Of a stretch of DNA of 64,000 nucleotides, positions 1 through 7,957 are shown piece after piece. The notes under the pieces are model-generated. The model did no database searches. It saw only the letters and a list, made by a program, of their open reading frames with translations, and was not told where the DNA came from. Both the position numbers and the translations under genes were made by a program. The stretch lies in NCBI GenBank assembly GCA_002471275.1, contig DKPQ01000018.1, positions 1-64,000 on the forward strand, in the 5' to 3' direction. Each line of letters opens with the position of its first letter. Positions within the stretch are counted from its first letter, which is position 1. This DNA comes from Flammeovirgaceae bacterium UBA7330. Lineage in GTDB: Bacteria; Bacteroidota; Bacteroidia; Cytophagales; Cyclobacteriaceae.

Positions 1-28
1 GCGCAAACCTGCTAGCTTAGCGTTGGTG
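1..28 (+). repeat. attC site, right part only (cut by window edge)
   Basis: The window opens inside the right arm of an attC-like site. The junction GTTGGTG starts at 22, and the ten bases GTTGGTGGTC are the exact reverse complement of positions 1037-1046 at the end of the same cassette. The array therefore continues to the left. Confidence 0.7.
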
Positions 29-91
29 GTCATATAACAATGCACAGGAAGAACTAAATAAGTTTTATTTATATAATTAAACAGAATTATC

Positions 92-1030
92 ATGAAAACA
101 GCTGGAATTATTGGAGGCTCAGGCTTTATTGGAAGCTACAATGTCAAAAAATTTTTAAGCGAAGGATACAAGGTTAAAGTATCAACCACGGACATTTCTA
201 AAAATGAAAAGTATGAGCATTTAAAGCAGTTTCCAAATTCAGAGAATCTGGAAATTGTTCAACTTAATGTTGAAAATAAGTCCGAGTTAGAGGACTTTAT
301 AGTTGGTTGTAATATTTTGGTACATGGTGGGACACCTTTTCAACTTGAGGTTAAGGACCCAAAAACTGAATTATTTGACCCAACGATTAAAGGAACTGAA
401 AATTTCCTTGAAGCGATTCAAAAAACACCGGAGATTGAAAAAGTAGTATTCATTGCATCCGTTGCAGCTTATAACACTAATTTCCCTCTTCTACCAGGCG
501 GGAAAACAGAAGGCGACCAAATTAGCGAGGATGATGATGCTTTCATGAGTGAAGAAGGTCATCCTTACGCACAATCAAAATTCATTGCTAACCAAACAGT
601 AGAAAAATTCATTTCAGACAACCCAAATTTGGGTTTTGAAATTGTCACCGTTTCTCCTGTGGGTGTTATGGGGAAAGCATTGTCACAAAGGCAAGATTCT
701 ACATCTATGGGCTTGCAATACCTTTTCAAAAATAAGATTGCACCAAATCCCTTCATTCAAATGTTTTATGATAATAACATCTATTTTGCCCTTGTGGATG
801 TTGCAGATGTTGCAGAGGGTGTATACAAAGCCGCAACGACAACTGGAATTCATGGAAGAAATTATTTATTAACCAGTGAAAGCTACCAGGTTTCGGATAT
901 CAACTTAATGCTGAACAATCAAGAACCAGAGGGTAAACCAAAGATCATTTACAGTAATGCCTTAGCTAAAAAAGAACTCGGAATTAATTTTAAACCTGCA
1001 CAAATACCTTTAAATCAGTTCTCTGAATAA
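92..1030 (+). CDS. NAD(P)-dependent epimerase/dehydratase family reductase (cassette gene 1)
   Basis: This 312-residue protein has the nucleotide-binding GxxGxxG motif at residues 8-14 (GGSGFIG). An extended-SDR YxxxK pair is at about Tyr159/Lys163 (YAQSK). Length and motifs fit the dihydroflavonol-4-reductase/aldehyde-reductase branch of the extended SDR superfamily, which reduces carbonyl groups with NAD(P)H in the cytoplasm. The substrate cannot be read from sequence. It is the only gene in its cassette, starts 70 bases after the junction at 22, and stops 10 bases before the R'' arm of the next attC, which is typical cassette packing. No strong ribosome binding site is seen. Confidence 0.85.
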   Translation: MKTAGIIGGSGFIGSYNVKKFLSEGYKVKVSTTDISKNEKYEHLKQFPNSENLEIVQLNVENKSELEDFIVGCNILVHGGTPFQLEVKDPKTELFDPTIKGTENFLEAIQKTPEIEKVVFIASVAAYNTNFPLLPGGKTEGDQISEDDDAFMSEEGHPYAQSKFIANQTVEKFISDNPNLGFEIVTVSPVGVMGKALSQRQDSTSMGLQYLFKNKIAPNPFIQMFYDNNIYFALVDVADVAEGVYKAATTTGIHGRNYLLTSESYQVSDINLMLNNQEPEGKPKIIYSNALAKKELGINFKPAQIPLNQFSE

Positions 1031-1036
1031 GAAGCC

Positions 1037-1156
1037 GACCACCAACAAACACTAAAATGAATATGCGAACTGAGCACTTGGAAATATATTTAAAAAACAG
1101 AAACTTCAAATGGTCTGGCAACTGGGGAGCATACTCATTTTAGCTGATTGTTGTAA
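1037..1156 (+). repeat. attC recombination site 1
   Basis: The R'' arm is CACCAAC at 1040-1046 and the R' arm is GTTGTAA at 1150-1156. An internal palindrome pairs ACTAAAATGAATATGCG (1051-1067) with GCATACTCATTTTAG (1129-1143). The first 40 bases are nearly identical to those of the site at 2379-2496, so the two share a recent origin. Confidence 0.85.
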
Positions 1157-1636
1157 AGAATGTTGCATTTTGTAGCAGAGGCTTTCTGGTTTTCCAGGTG
1201 GGAGGGAATTCGAAAGAGTTGGTAATTGAGGATAAACACAGGAAGAGGAAATAACCTTGACGAGTAGTTTTTCGCGGTGAAGACCGTAGAAAGTTTGACT
1301 TTCAGAACGCGTTGAGACGCATTAGAAAAACTTGTGTCGAAGTTACCGGTTTTAAAGGACATTGTCAAGTGGCTGGACCGGTAATCTTCAACAGCCTGTG
1401 ATTAAACTCAAAAAACCAACAAATCATTAAATGATAAAATCTTTCTGAGCGGATAGCCTCCCACCTGGCCCCCTTCCCTAACAGTTCTTATCAAACATAA
1501 AAACCATCAGGAAGGATAAAACCAGTGAAGCCAAAGGACCTCCGCTCAAGCTCCGGTGGATAGGTCAAACTGCAACACTACGGTTTCGAGGTGATGAAAT
1601 GTAGACTTTCATGGATGGAGAGAAACGGAGAAACAC
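1157..1636. other. cassette 2 body without a convincing gene
   Basis: This cassette (junction 1150, R'' arm TCTTTACAAC at 1637-1646) has no convincing open reading frame in the sense direction. A 77-codon antisense frame exists but runs into the neighbouring attC and has a poor start. A perfect 12-bp inverted repeat, CCAGGTGGGAGG (1194-1205) and CCTCCCACCTGG (1457-1468), encloses about 250 bases. The cassette could carry a small RNA, a promoter, or a gene that has decayed. Confidence 0.5.
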
Positions 1637-1747
1637 TCTTTACAACATCCGCTAAACCCTATAGGATTCCCATAGCCACGTTATTTCAAATCTTTTTCAA
1701 TAACTTTCCATAGCTAAATCCGACGAGGGTTTAGCTTATCATTGTGC
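1637..1747 (+). repeat. attC recombination site 2
   Basis: The R'' arm TTACAAC is at 1640-1646. The internal palindrome GCTAAACCCT (1651-1660) pairs with AGGGTTTAGC (1726-1735). The right junction reads ATTGTGC at 1741 rather than GTT, a degenerate end. The next eight bases still match the complement of the R'' arm at 2379-2386, which identifies the junction. Confidence 0.72.
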
Positions 1748-1830
1748 GTCATATTGACTAACACCATGGACAATCAAAACGGGAAAGCTGAAAACCGATC
1801 AGAGTAGGCATTTGTTAACCAACTAATATT

Positions 1831-2334
1831 ATGAAAAAAACATCTGGACTATTAAAACAATTGACTGTACTATTTACAGCTTTCACTGTTGTATACGGGC
1901 TTCAAAGCTGTAATGAAAAACATTCAGAAAAGGAACAGTCAGTACCTGAATTTAATTTAGCAACTGCAAAGGCTGAAATTGAAGAAGCGAACAAAAATTT
2001 CATGTCCTTAATAGCAGCAGGTGATTCAATTGGAATAGCGAATTTGTACACGGAAGATGCAAAGTTAATGTTCGCTGGAAGGCCTGCTGATGTTGGAAGA
2101 GCAAATATTCAAACTACTTTTTCACGCATTTTAAGTTCAGGAGTAACAAAAGTCAACCTTGAAACAAAAGAAGTATTTGGCACAGAAGATTTATTGGCTG
2201 AAGAAGGTGAAGTAACTGTTTTTGTTGGCGAAAATGCTGTTGCAGTAGAAAAATATATCATTCTTTGGAAAAAAGAAGATGGGAAATGGAAACTGTTCAG
2301 GGACATTGCCAATTCAAATTCATCAGCAAAATAA
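1831..2334 (+). CDS. secreted SnoaL/DUF4440-like lipoprotein (cassette gene)
   Basis: A 167-residue protein with a lipoprotein signal: a hydrophobic segment ending in a lipobox-like LQSC, so the mature protein probably starts at Cys27. The mature part resembles the NTF2-like SnoaL/DUF4440 fold: a helix with repeated Glu/Lys, the pattern IANLYTEDAKLMF, then antiparallel strands ending in KKEDGKWKLFRDIANS. Members of this fold bind or isomerise small molecules, and many have no known role. It is the only gene in its cassette. Its stop lies 45 bases before the R'' arm, a wider gap than for most of the others. Confidence 0.78.
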   Translation: MKKTSGLLKQLTVLFTAFTVVYGLQSCNEKHSEKEQSVPEFNLATAKAEIEEANKNFMSLIAAGDSIGIANLYTEDAKLMFAGRPADVGRANIQTTFSRILSSGVTKVNLETKEVFGTEDLLAEEGEVTVFVGENAVAVEKYIILWKKEDGKWKLFRDIANSNSSAK

Positions 2335-2378
2335 TCTACTGTTAAATCTAAAATTCACAATTGAGCGTGAATGACGAA

Positions 2379-2496
2379 CGCACAACAAACACTAAAATGA
2401 ATATGCGAACAGAGCACTCTGAAGGGACAATGCGAAACAGAAACTTCGGTGCTTCTAGCAACTGGGGCGCATACTCATTTTAGTTGGACGTTATCT
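2379..2496 (+). repeat. attC recombination site 3
   Basis: R'' arm CGCACAAC is at 2379-2386 and R' arm GTTATCT at 2490-2496. The stem pairs ACTAAAATGAATATGCG (2391-2407) with CGCATACTCATTTTAGT (2468-2484). It is closely related to the site at 1037. Confidence 0.88.
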
Positions 2497-2525
2497 GCAA
2501 AAAGAAACCAAAAACGATTTCTCCC

Positions 2526-2771
2526 ATGATTAAAGTAATTGACGAGACGAAGAAACTAAAAGGTAAAGCCAATGACCCTTTCGATGTTAACAATGTAACC
2601 AACCAAATGATGGGCAATCTATTGTCTGACATTAAGAAACGGCTATCCAACATCCAAACTAATGAGGATGTGACCGTAACGCTTACCGGAACAATTGACA
2701 ACATTGAATTTCGTGCTAATGCCTCTCCTGAACTCACCGAACAAATTCGTAATGCGATAGAACAAGGATAG
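2526..2771 (+). CDS. small hypothetical protein, sense strand of cassette 4
   Basis: An 81-residue acidic, soluble protein beginning MIKVIDETKK. I chose the ATG at 2526 because the longer frame starts inside the attC. Helix-forming residues (NQMMGNLLSDIKKRL) are followed by a strand-rich segment (DVTVTLTGTIDNIEFRA) and a C-terminal helix, so it looks like a real compact protein. I do not recognise the family. It overlaps the convergent minus-strand gene by 38 bases at the 3' ends. No Shine-Dalgarno sequence is obvious. Confidence 0.5.
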   Translation: MIKVIDETKKLKGKANDPFDVNNVTNQMMGNLLSDIKKRLSNIQTNEDVTVTLTGTIDNIEFRANASPELTEQIRNAIEQG

Positions 2772-2985
2772 AACTTTTCAACTCATCCCAACATTTACGG
2801 TAACACCCATCACCATCGAACTGCATTCGTAACCCGCTTTCTATGTCCGATGTTTGCATGAACTCGTTGAGATGTTCCCCGAACTTTTTTTTAAACGCTC
2901 CAACTAACTGCTCAACTTCCGAACGGCTCAACTCTTTTGCTAACACCGTTCCAATTTCCGAATAACTTAACTTTTTTGATTCCAT
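2734..2985 (-). CDS. small hypothetical protein, antisense strand of cassette 4
   Basis: An 83-residue protein starting MESKKLSYSEIGTVLAKELS. On the minus strand a GGAGG ribosome-binding sequence lies about nine bases before the ATG, unusual for this genome and a good sign of translation. The charged N-terminal half looks helical (SEIGTVLAKELSRSEVEQLVGAFKKKFG resembles a helix-rich regulator), but I cannot name a family. The gene runs against the direction of the array and its start lies 30 bases from the R'' arm of the cassette's own attC, so it must carry its own promoter. It could act together with the convergent neighbour at 2526. Confidence 0.55.
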   Translation of the reverse strand: MESKKLSYSEIGTVLAKELSRSEVEQLVGAFKKKFGEHLNEFMQTSDIESGLRMQFDGDGCYRKCWDELKSSILVLSHYEFVR

Positions 2986-3014
2986 TTTTTTGTTCCTCCA
3001 ATTGGTTTCTTTCA

Positions 3015-3134
3015 GCAGATAACATCCGCTAGGAATGCATCTGCATACTGAGTTATTTGATACTTTCTCGCTTTCATTTTACATTACTTCTGTTTAGCCA
3101 GGGATTGCAGACGCATCCTAGCTTTTCGTTGGCG
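3015..3134 (+). repeat. attC recombination site 4
   Basis: R'' arm GCAGATAAC is at 3015-3023 and is the exact complement of the cassette start GTTATCTGC at 2490. R' arm GTTGGCG is at 3128. The stem pairs GCTAGGAATGCATCTGCA with the right arm TGCAGACGCATCCTAGC, leaving a bulged base. Confidence 0.87.
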
Positions 3135-3177
3135 ATCATTCGCAACCCGTAGATAGAGAAACAAACTAAATTTCTGA

Positions 3178-3726
3178 TTGAGCAATCTAAAACACAAGCT
3201 AACTGGACCAATAACCAAATCGGATTTCAAGTATCGAAGGAACACCGTTACGGCTCCAATTGTAATATTTTCTGCTCTTGCCTATTTTATGCTGTCCAAC
3301 TCCAGCAAAACTTTGGACGAACTAACTCAATCAGAGGGCAGACTGACTTACAAAGAGGTAATTAAGCAACAATATAAAGGCAACAACTATCGATACACTT
3401 TTGTATTCAAACTGGATAATACAGAACAGTACTTGGGAATATTTTTGGGTTCTGGTGAAACGGCAATAGAAGATGGAGAATATTGGAATAAAAAGTTTAC
3501 CCTGGGTGACAAAATGATAGTTCATTACGACAATAACTTCATTACCGAACACGAAAACATAACTCGAATAATAAGGCAAATTGAACAAAACGGAGAGATT
3601 GTTTATCAAACCGGAACGAAGGGGAAAAAAGTTATAGGACTTGTATCGATTGGAGTTGTGCTTATGTTCTTACTCATGTTACTATGGCTAACGAAACGTG
3701 CGAACCTCTGGGTATTCAAGAAATAA
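3178..3726 (+). CDS. membrane protein of unknown function, two TM segments (cassette gene)
   Basis: A 182-residue protein with one hydrophobic segment near residues 25-40 (TAPIVIFSALAYFML), an extracytoplasmic middle domain and a second segment near residues 153-172 (VIGLVSIGVVLMFLLMLLWL). The middle domain, with its short strands and YKEV/YRYTFVFKL/VHYD patterns, resembles DUF3592-type proteins, but this is only a resemblance. The start used is TTG at 3178. The first in-frame ATG would remove the first membrane segment. The stop lies four bases before the R'' arm of the next attC, as expected for a cassette gene. Confidence 0.65.
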   Translation: MSNLKHKLTGPITKSDFKYRRNTVTAPIVIFSALAYFMLSNSSKTLDELTQSEGRLTYKEVIKQQYKGNNYRYTFVFKLDNTEQYLGIFLGSGETAIEDGEYWNKKFTLGDKMIVHYDNNFITEHENITRIIRQIEQNGEIVYQTGTKGKKVIGLVSIGVVLMFLLMLLWLTKRANLWVFKK

Positions 3727-3729
3727 CGA

Positions 3730-3893
3730 ATCGCCAACATATGCTATGAATGAATGGGGTTGCATCGGTCAGGATATTTTCGTGGGGATTGGAAAGTCCG
3801 CCACAAGTAATATATTTGAAAAAGGCTGTGGCGGTGTGGAACTCGATAATTCAGTGCTTTCTAACCCCCACTCATCATAGCTGATCGTTGGCT
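3730..3893 (+). repeat. attC recombination site 5
   Basis: R'' arm ATCGCCAAC at 3730-3738 is the complement of the cassette start GTTGGCGAT at 3128. R' arm GTTGGCT is at 3887. The stem pairs GCTATGAATGAATGGGGTT with AACCCCCACTCATCATAGC. The site is 164 bp. An open frame at 3698-3880 merely reads through this stem. Confidence 0.85.
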
Positions 3894-3917
3894 TTCATCT
3901 CTGCTATTGCGTAGAAC

Positions 3918-4478
3918 ATGCATATACTCAACTCTATTTTATTTAACCCTTTTGCGAACGCTCTGGCTGAACGTGCAGAAAAAATGTGGCCCTTGAACTC
4001 AAGATCAAAAGCCATGTTTTCAGATTTCGCAAGAGGAATGGGAATCCTGAGCCCATTGATTTTTCCTGTTGCATTTCTCATGTTCTACTTTCCAACAGAG
4101 AACTATGACTTTTACCTATTTTGGCCTTTTCTAATTTTAGTAATGTTCAATAAAGACATAATTGGAGGACGAAGTATTGCCAAAAGACAATTTGGTTTTG
4201 CAATCGTTAAATACAGATCTGGTGAGCCTGCAAGCCAACTTCAATGCTTCATAAGAAACATTACTTGCATAATTTGGCCACTAGAAGCTTTGATCACTTT
4301 AACTGCATCTCAACAAAGAATTGGAGATTTTATTTCGGGAACAAAGGTGATTGAACAGCCACCAGAGGATAATTTATCTTTTACTGCTGAACTGCTAAAT
4401 ACAAAAATTACCTTTCAACTGATTCTTGGGAACATTTTAGTCATAGTTGCTGGAGTCTATGCGAAAATCTTAATCTGA
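3918..4478 (+). CDS. RDD family membrane protein (cassette gene)
   Basis: A 186-residue integral membrane protein with three or four hydrophobic segments. The RDD family pattern is visible: an early R/D-containing helix (RSKAMFSDFARGMGI), a loop with GGRSIAKRQFGFAIV after the second segment, then the polar RIGDFISGTKVIE motif. RDD proteins are small membrane proteins often linked to ion or osmolyte transport; substrate unknown here. The stop lies before the R'' arm that starts at 4480 with its AAC at 4487, so gene and site are packed together. The ATG at 3918 lies 31 bases after the junction. Confidence 0.75.
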   Translation: MHILNSILFNPFANALAERAEKMWPLNSRSKAMFSDFARGMGILSPLIFPVAFLMFYFPTENYDFYLFWPFLILVMFNKDIIGGRSIAKRQFGFAIVKYRSGEPASQLQCFIRNITCIIWPLEALITLTASQQRIGDFISGTKVIEQPPEDNLSFTAELLNTKITFQLILGNILVIVAGVYAKILI

Positions 4479-4479
4479 C

Positions 4480-4711
4480 GAAAGCTAACATTGTGTATGG
4501 CCGCATGTGATAAGTGCTACTAGCAGAAGCCTGTGGATCCCCACCGTTCATCTGCCGCTAGGAGCTGTAATCAATCTTTTCACTTCAGTACGTAGGAGTT
4601 TTTTAATCTTCTGGATGCAGTGCCTCTTGGATTCTTTGGAAGCACCGGCAGATTCACTATTTTAGAGTTAATTGCCAGTGTAGGCACACGCGCCATACAC
4701 GGGCGTTAGCG
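4480..4711 (+). repeat. attC recombination site 6 (long form)
   Basis: R'' arm GAAAGCTAAC at 4480-4489 pairs, with one mismatch, with the cassette start GTTGGCTTTC at 3887. R' arm GTTAGCG is at 4705. The stem pairs GTGTATGGCCGCATGTG with CACACGCGCCATACAC. At about 230 bp it is longer than typical attC sites, and it shares most of its interior with the site at 9911. Confidence 0.82.
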
Positions 4712-4875
4712 GTAATTTGTCCTTTTTCAGGCGGGAAAATAATTACCAGAGGTAACGTATTCAAAAGAGTTTTACCGAAATTGAGGTTTCAATAAAAAAT
4801 GCGTCTAAAGCTCAATTTCGAACATTATTTTTAAGGTTACTTGCGATTTGACAGTAATAATTAACACTAGATTTA

Positions 4876-4910
4876 AATAAAAACGGCTTGCAAAATTACA
4901 AGCCGTTTTC
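4876..4910 (-). terminator. rho-independent terminator of the antisense operon
   Basis: Perfect hairpin AAAACGGCTTG (4880-4890) and CAAGCCGTTTT (4899-4909). On the minus strand it is followed by a T-rich run. It sits just downstream of the AhpD-like gene and stops the antisense operon before it enters the attC. Confidence 0.8.
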
Positions 4911-4926
4911 TAAGGCTATTGCCTTA

Positions 4927-5385
4927 CTATGCCGCTTTTTTCACTTGATAATTACCTGGCGTAAATTGAAAAGTTTTCATTAGCCTGGTCCAAGTGTTAA
5001 TTTGAGAAACAGCTAATGACAAATAGGCAATTTTCTGTTTAGAAAAGAAGTTGGACAGCACACTTATCATTGCATCTGTAATTGTGGTTCCTATTATTTG
5101 CGTTAGATTTTCGCTGAACAACAAAACTGCTCTCTCCTTTTCAGAAAAATAAGGGGTTTCCTCCCAAACACATAAGGAGGAAAGACGTAAATCGGTTTCA
5201 CCCAAATGTTTTAATTCCTTGTGATGCATATCAACACAATAGGCACACCCATTAATTTGTGCAACTCTAAGCCTGATTAATTCAAGCAGTTCAATTTCAA
5301 TTTGAGACTCACTAATTAGGTTCTCAACTTCCATTAGTTTTTCGAACATTCCCTTAGGGATGTCCTGATATGTAATTCGTTCCAT
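4927..5385 (-). CDS. AhpD-like carboxymuconolactone decarboxylase family protein
   Basis: A 152-residue, all-helical protein with the AhpD signature: Cys-Ala-Tyr-Cys in QINGCAYCVDMHHKEL at about residues 44-60, with the following His three residues on. In AhpD the CxxC pair is redox-active and the family includes peroxidase partners. Many stand-alone members act as thiol reductases of unknown target. It is the last gene of the antisense TetR-controlled operon, 37 bases after the cyclase gene, and is followed by a strong terminator. An antioxidant or detoxification role is inferred. Confidence 0.85.
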   Translation of the reverse strand: MERITYQDIPKGMFEKLMEVENLISESQIEIELLELIRLRVAQINGCAYCVDMHHKELKHLGETDLRLSSLCVWEETPYFSEKERAVLLFSENLTQIIGTTITDAMISVLSNFFSKQKIAYLSLAVSQINTWTRLMKTFQFTPGNYQVKKAA

Positions 5386-5422
5386 AATTTTTGTTTTTAT
5401 AGTTTATTTAATTCATTTTTTA

Positions 5423-6406
5423 TTAATGACTGTATGGTATAGCGAATGGACGAATTGGTGCTCCGCTAGCCCCTTTTAGTTTTAGTGATGCTGCAAGGAA
5501 AACGAACTCATAGACCTTGTCTTTTGCAAGTTCCTCGAGAAACATCTGTTCTATGAACATGACTCCTTTCTCAGCCAGTAAATAGGTGTGAACAGGTACC
5601 CAATTGTCTTCCCGTTCTGATGGGAAGGCTTCAAAGCTTAAATTATCAGCTCCGAGAAGCATGATTTTTTTCTCCTCAACAAGCCATTTAGCCGCACCAA
5701 GGCTGATGCCAGGAAAGTCATCAAGATATGCGCTTGCATTTCGGTAAAATCTTCCCTGACCTGTTCTAATAAGTACAATGTCACCAGGCAAGATGTTTAC
5801 TTGCTGTTTAATGAGTGCTTGACTTAGGTCTTCCGCTGTTATTCGGTAATTCTTAGAAAGCGTCTTTTCCTCTTTGTATCCAGCCAGATCGATCAAAATA
5901 CCCCTTGCAACAATAGGAGGTATAGTTTCTGCTCCAGTTTTCCCCCATCCTTTATCGCCAAGATATTCTTCAGTAGTAAATCCATTCCATATTTTACCAT
6001 TCAATCCAAAATGATTTAACGCGTCTATATGGGTCCCCATATGAGTATACATTGAAATTGCATCGCCTGTATAGCTCACTTTTTCATTCATTATTCTTCC
6101 CAGTCCATTAGGGTTATCCACTACAGTACCTTTAGGAGTATGGGTGAGCCAATATTGATATGAAGGATCACCTAATACATGAAAACTAGGCATACCAACA
6201 AAGTATTCTACACTCAAGTCATACGTCTTGCCTGAACTTATATCAGAAAGAGCTTTTGCTTTTGAATTATCTGTCATCATATTTAATGCACCAATCTCAT
6301 CATCCTTGCCCCAAGGACTCGTGCCAACAGTTTCTTGATCTTGCGCAATTAGATTAGTAAATGCTGTTACTAATAGCGTGCTTAATATTGTTAATCTTAG
6401 TTTCAT
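5423..6406 (-). CDS. secreted cyclase family protein (kynurenine formamidase-like metal hydrolase)
   Basis: A 327-residue protein with a signal peptide (LRLTILSTLLVTAFTNLIAQ), so it probably acts in the periplasm. The cyclase/kynurenine-formamidase metal motif HxGTHxDxxxH is present in THMGTHIDALNHFG at about residues 118-129. Family members hydrolyse amides or lactones, for example N-formylkynurenine or isatin, using a divalent metal. It sits between the AhpD-like gene and the metallo-hydrolase gene in one operon, which suggests stepwise degradation of a small cyclic or acylated compound. The substrate is not readable from the sequence. Confidence 0.85.
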   Translation of the reverse strand: MKLRLTILSTLLVTAFTNLIAQDQETVGTSPWGKDDEIGALNMMTDNSKAKALSDISSGKTYDLSVEYFVGMPSFHVLGDPSYQYWLTHTPKGTVVDNPNGLGRIMNEKVSYTGDAISMYTHMGTHIDALNHFGLNGKIWNGFTTEEYLGDKGWGKTGAETIPPIVARGILIDLAGYKEEKTLSKNYRITAEDLSQALIKQQVNILPGDIVLIRTGQGRFYRNASAYLDDFPGISLGAAKWLVEEKKIMLLGADNLSFEAFPSEREDNWVPVHTYLLAEKGVMFIEQMFLEELAKDKVYEFVFLAASLKLKGASGAPIRPFAIPYSH

Positions 6407-6447
6407 ATCTCTTTAATTTTTGTTTGATACTTGTTCTAATAGTTTAT

Positions 6448-7320
6448 TCAGGCCAATACCTCCTGCAATTTTTTATCTTTTGGATCCTTTTTAATCACGG
6501 AAACAGTCTTCCTGTTAGCCATTCTATCCGGATTCTGAGGATCATGCGAGGGGAGATAAATTGTGGGGTTAGATTCTGAAAAAGAGAGTATATTCTTCAG
6601 GGTTTTTAGACTTTGATCTGTCCCTATACCATCAGGAATTAACTTCAATAAATTTTGTTCGGTATATGAAGTATCTCCGGCAATAAAATAATGTAGATCA
6701 TCTACTTCAACTATCACAGATAGATGATTAGTTACATGTCCAGGAGTACTGACAATCATTACCTTCCTATCAGCTGTAACCGCCATACTTTTACTAAAAC
6801 TAAAATAGGGGTCATTAGGTAGGGTGATTAATGTTGGCTTCAACCACTTAGGCCAGCGGTGTGGTAAATAACCAGCCAACATTCCTGTGAAACCAGATGC
6901 CTCCTTGAATTCATTTTCTTCAATTAAGATTTCAGCATTCCTAAAATGATGTAATCCACCCGCATGATCTGTATGCATATGGGTCATGATCACTTTTTTA
7001 ACATCCTTACTCGGGTCAATTCCCAATTGTACCAGCTGTGGTCCAATTTCGTTTTCAGGTTTGACATCAAATGCGACCGCAAAGGCATAATAAGGATGCC
7101 AATTTGGAAGATATCCCTGCTGTCCTGTTTTGGAGGTTTCCCCAGTATCAACGACAATTATACCTTCAGGGTGGTCTATTACCCACGCGTAAATCGGAAC
7201 CCACTCAGCCCATTCTTTACCAAATAATACTTTGAGCATTTGTGGAGCGAACCCTTTTTGCTTTGAGATTTGATTTTTTTTAATCCTTACTCTTCCGGTT
7301 TCAATTCTGTGAATTTTCAT
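6448..7320 (-). CDS. metallo-beta-lactamase fold hydrolase (AHL lactonase-like)
   Basis: A 290-residue protein with the HxHxDH zinc motif (MTHMHTDHAGG), a later His in STPGHVTNHLSV, the metal-bridging Asp in FIAGDTSYTE and a C-terminal SHD. Length and motif order fit the lactonase-type metallo-beta-lactamase fold, including N-acyl homoserine lactonases, but ordinary hydrolases look the same at this level. No signal peptide is seen. It is the first structural gene after tetR in the antisense operon. A 24-bp operator-like palindrome lies 15 bases upstream of its start. Quorum quenching is possible but unproved. Confidence 0.85.
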   Translation of the reverse strand: MKIHRIETGRVRIKKNQISKQKGFAPQMLKVLFGKEWAEWVPIYAWVIDHPEGIIVVDTGETSKTGQQGYLPNWHPYYAFAVAFDVKPENEIGPQLVQLGIDPSKDVKKVIMTHMHTDHAGGLHHFRNAEILIEENEFKEASGFTGMLAGYLPHRWPKWLKPTLITLPNDPYFSFSKSMAVTADRKVMIVSTPGHVTNHLSVIVEVDDLHYFIAGDTSYTEQNLLKLIPDGIGTDQSLKTLKNILSFSESNPTIYLPSHDPQNPDRMANRKTVSVIKKDPKDKKLQEVLA

Positions 7321-7334
7321 AATTAAATATTTAT

Positions 7335-7358
7335 GTACTATTATAGTATTATTAGTAC
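7335..7358 (-). promoter_or_regulatory. TetR-type operator upstream of the metallo-hydrolase gene
   Basis: GTACTA (7335-7340), 12 bases, then TAGTAC (7353-7358), with TAGTAT in the middle of the spacer. The same arms and spacing recur at 7958-7981 upstream of the TetR gene. Two matching copies flanking one regulator gene make a binding site for that regulator likely. Confidence 0.72.
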
Positions 7359-7376
7359 TGCTAAGAACAAAATTTT

Positions 7377-7946
7377 TTACATCTTTAGAATTCCATTTAA
7401 AAATACATCCGTTGTTTCCTCATATATATTTTGATTGTACATCTTTACGAATTCAATATTTTCTGCCTTAAGTGGCAGTTCCATTAGATTTAAATATACT
7501 AGCAGGATAATCTCCATATTTAGGTCATTTCTAATCATCCCCTCATCTATTCCTATTTCAAATAATCTTCTATAATATTTATTGATCCTTTCCATTCTGG
7601 TTTTTTGATAATAATCCCATAGATCAGGGGTGTTAATTTCTAGATCTTTCAAAAAAGTATCACTGACGTTTGTTAACAAGTCTTTTGTGAATTCTGAAAT
7701 GGAAATCAGTTTCCCTTTGAAACTGAGTTTATCGTCATCTAAAACATTCCTTAATTTGGAATTAATTTCTATATTAAGAAGATCAATAACTGCCTTTACT
7801 AATTCATCCTTCGAAGAAAAATGATTATAAACACTGCTCTTGCTTGTTCTAAGTTCTTTCACAAGGCTATCCATTGATACTTTATAAAATCCATTTTTCA
7901 AAAACCTTTGCTTTGCAACTCGTACAATTCGATCTCTTATGTTCAT
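7377..7946 (-). CDS. TetR family transcriptional regulator
   Basis: 189 residues from the ATG at 7946. A longer frame adds hydrophobic residues read through the operator region and is rejected. The N-terminal helix-turn-helix is typical of TetR: KQRFLKNGFYKVSMDSLVKELRTSKSSVYNHF at about residues 10-45, including the xxSSVYNHFSSKDEL recognition part. The C-terminal ligand-binding domain is variable. It is encoded first in the antisense operon and lies between two identical operator-like palindromes, which predicts repression of itself and of the hydrolase genes until a ligand binds. Confidence 0.9.
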   Translation of the reverse strand: MNIRDRIVRVAKQRFLKNGFYKVSMDSLVKELRTSKSSVYNHFSSKDELVKAVIDLLNIEINSKLRNVLDDDKLSFKGKLISISEFTKDLLTNVSDTFLKDLEINTPDLWDYYQKTRMERINKYYRRLFEIGIDEGMIRNDLNMEIILLVYLNLMELPLKAENIEFVKMYNQNIYEETTDVFLNGILKM

Positions 7947-7957
7947 TAGTATAATAT

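Noticed and set aside
1135..1368. A 77-residue antisense frame in the ORF-poor cassette.
   Set aside because: It extends into the attC, has no plausible start, and shows no family pattern.
3698..3880. A 60-residue frame in front of the RDD gene.
   Set aside because: It reads straight through the attC stem.
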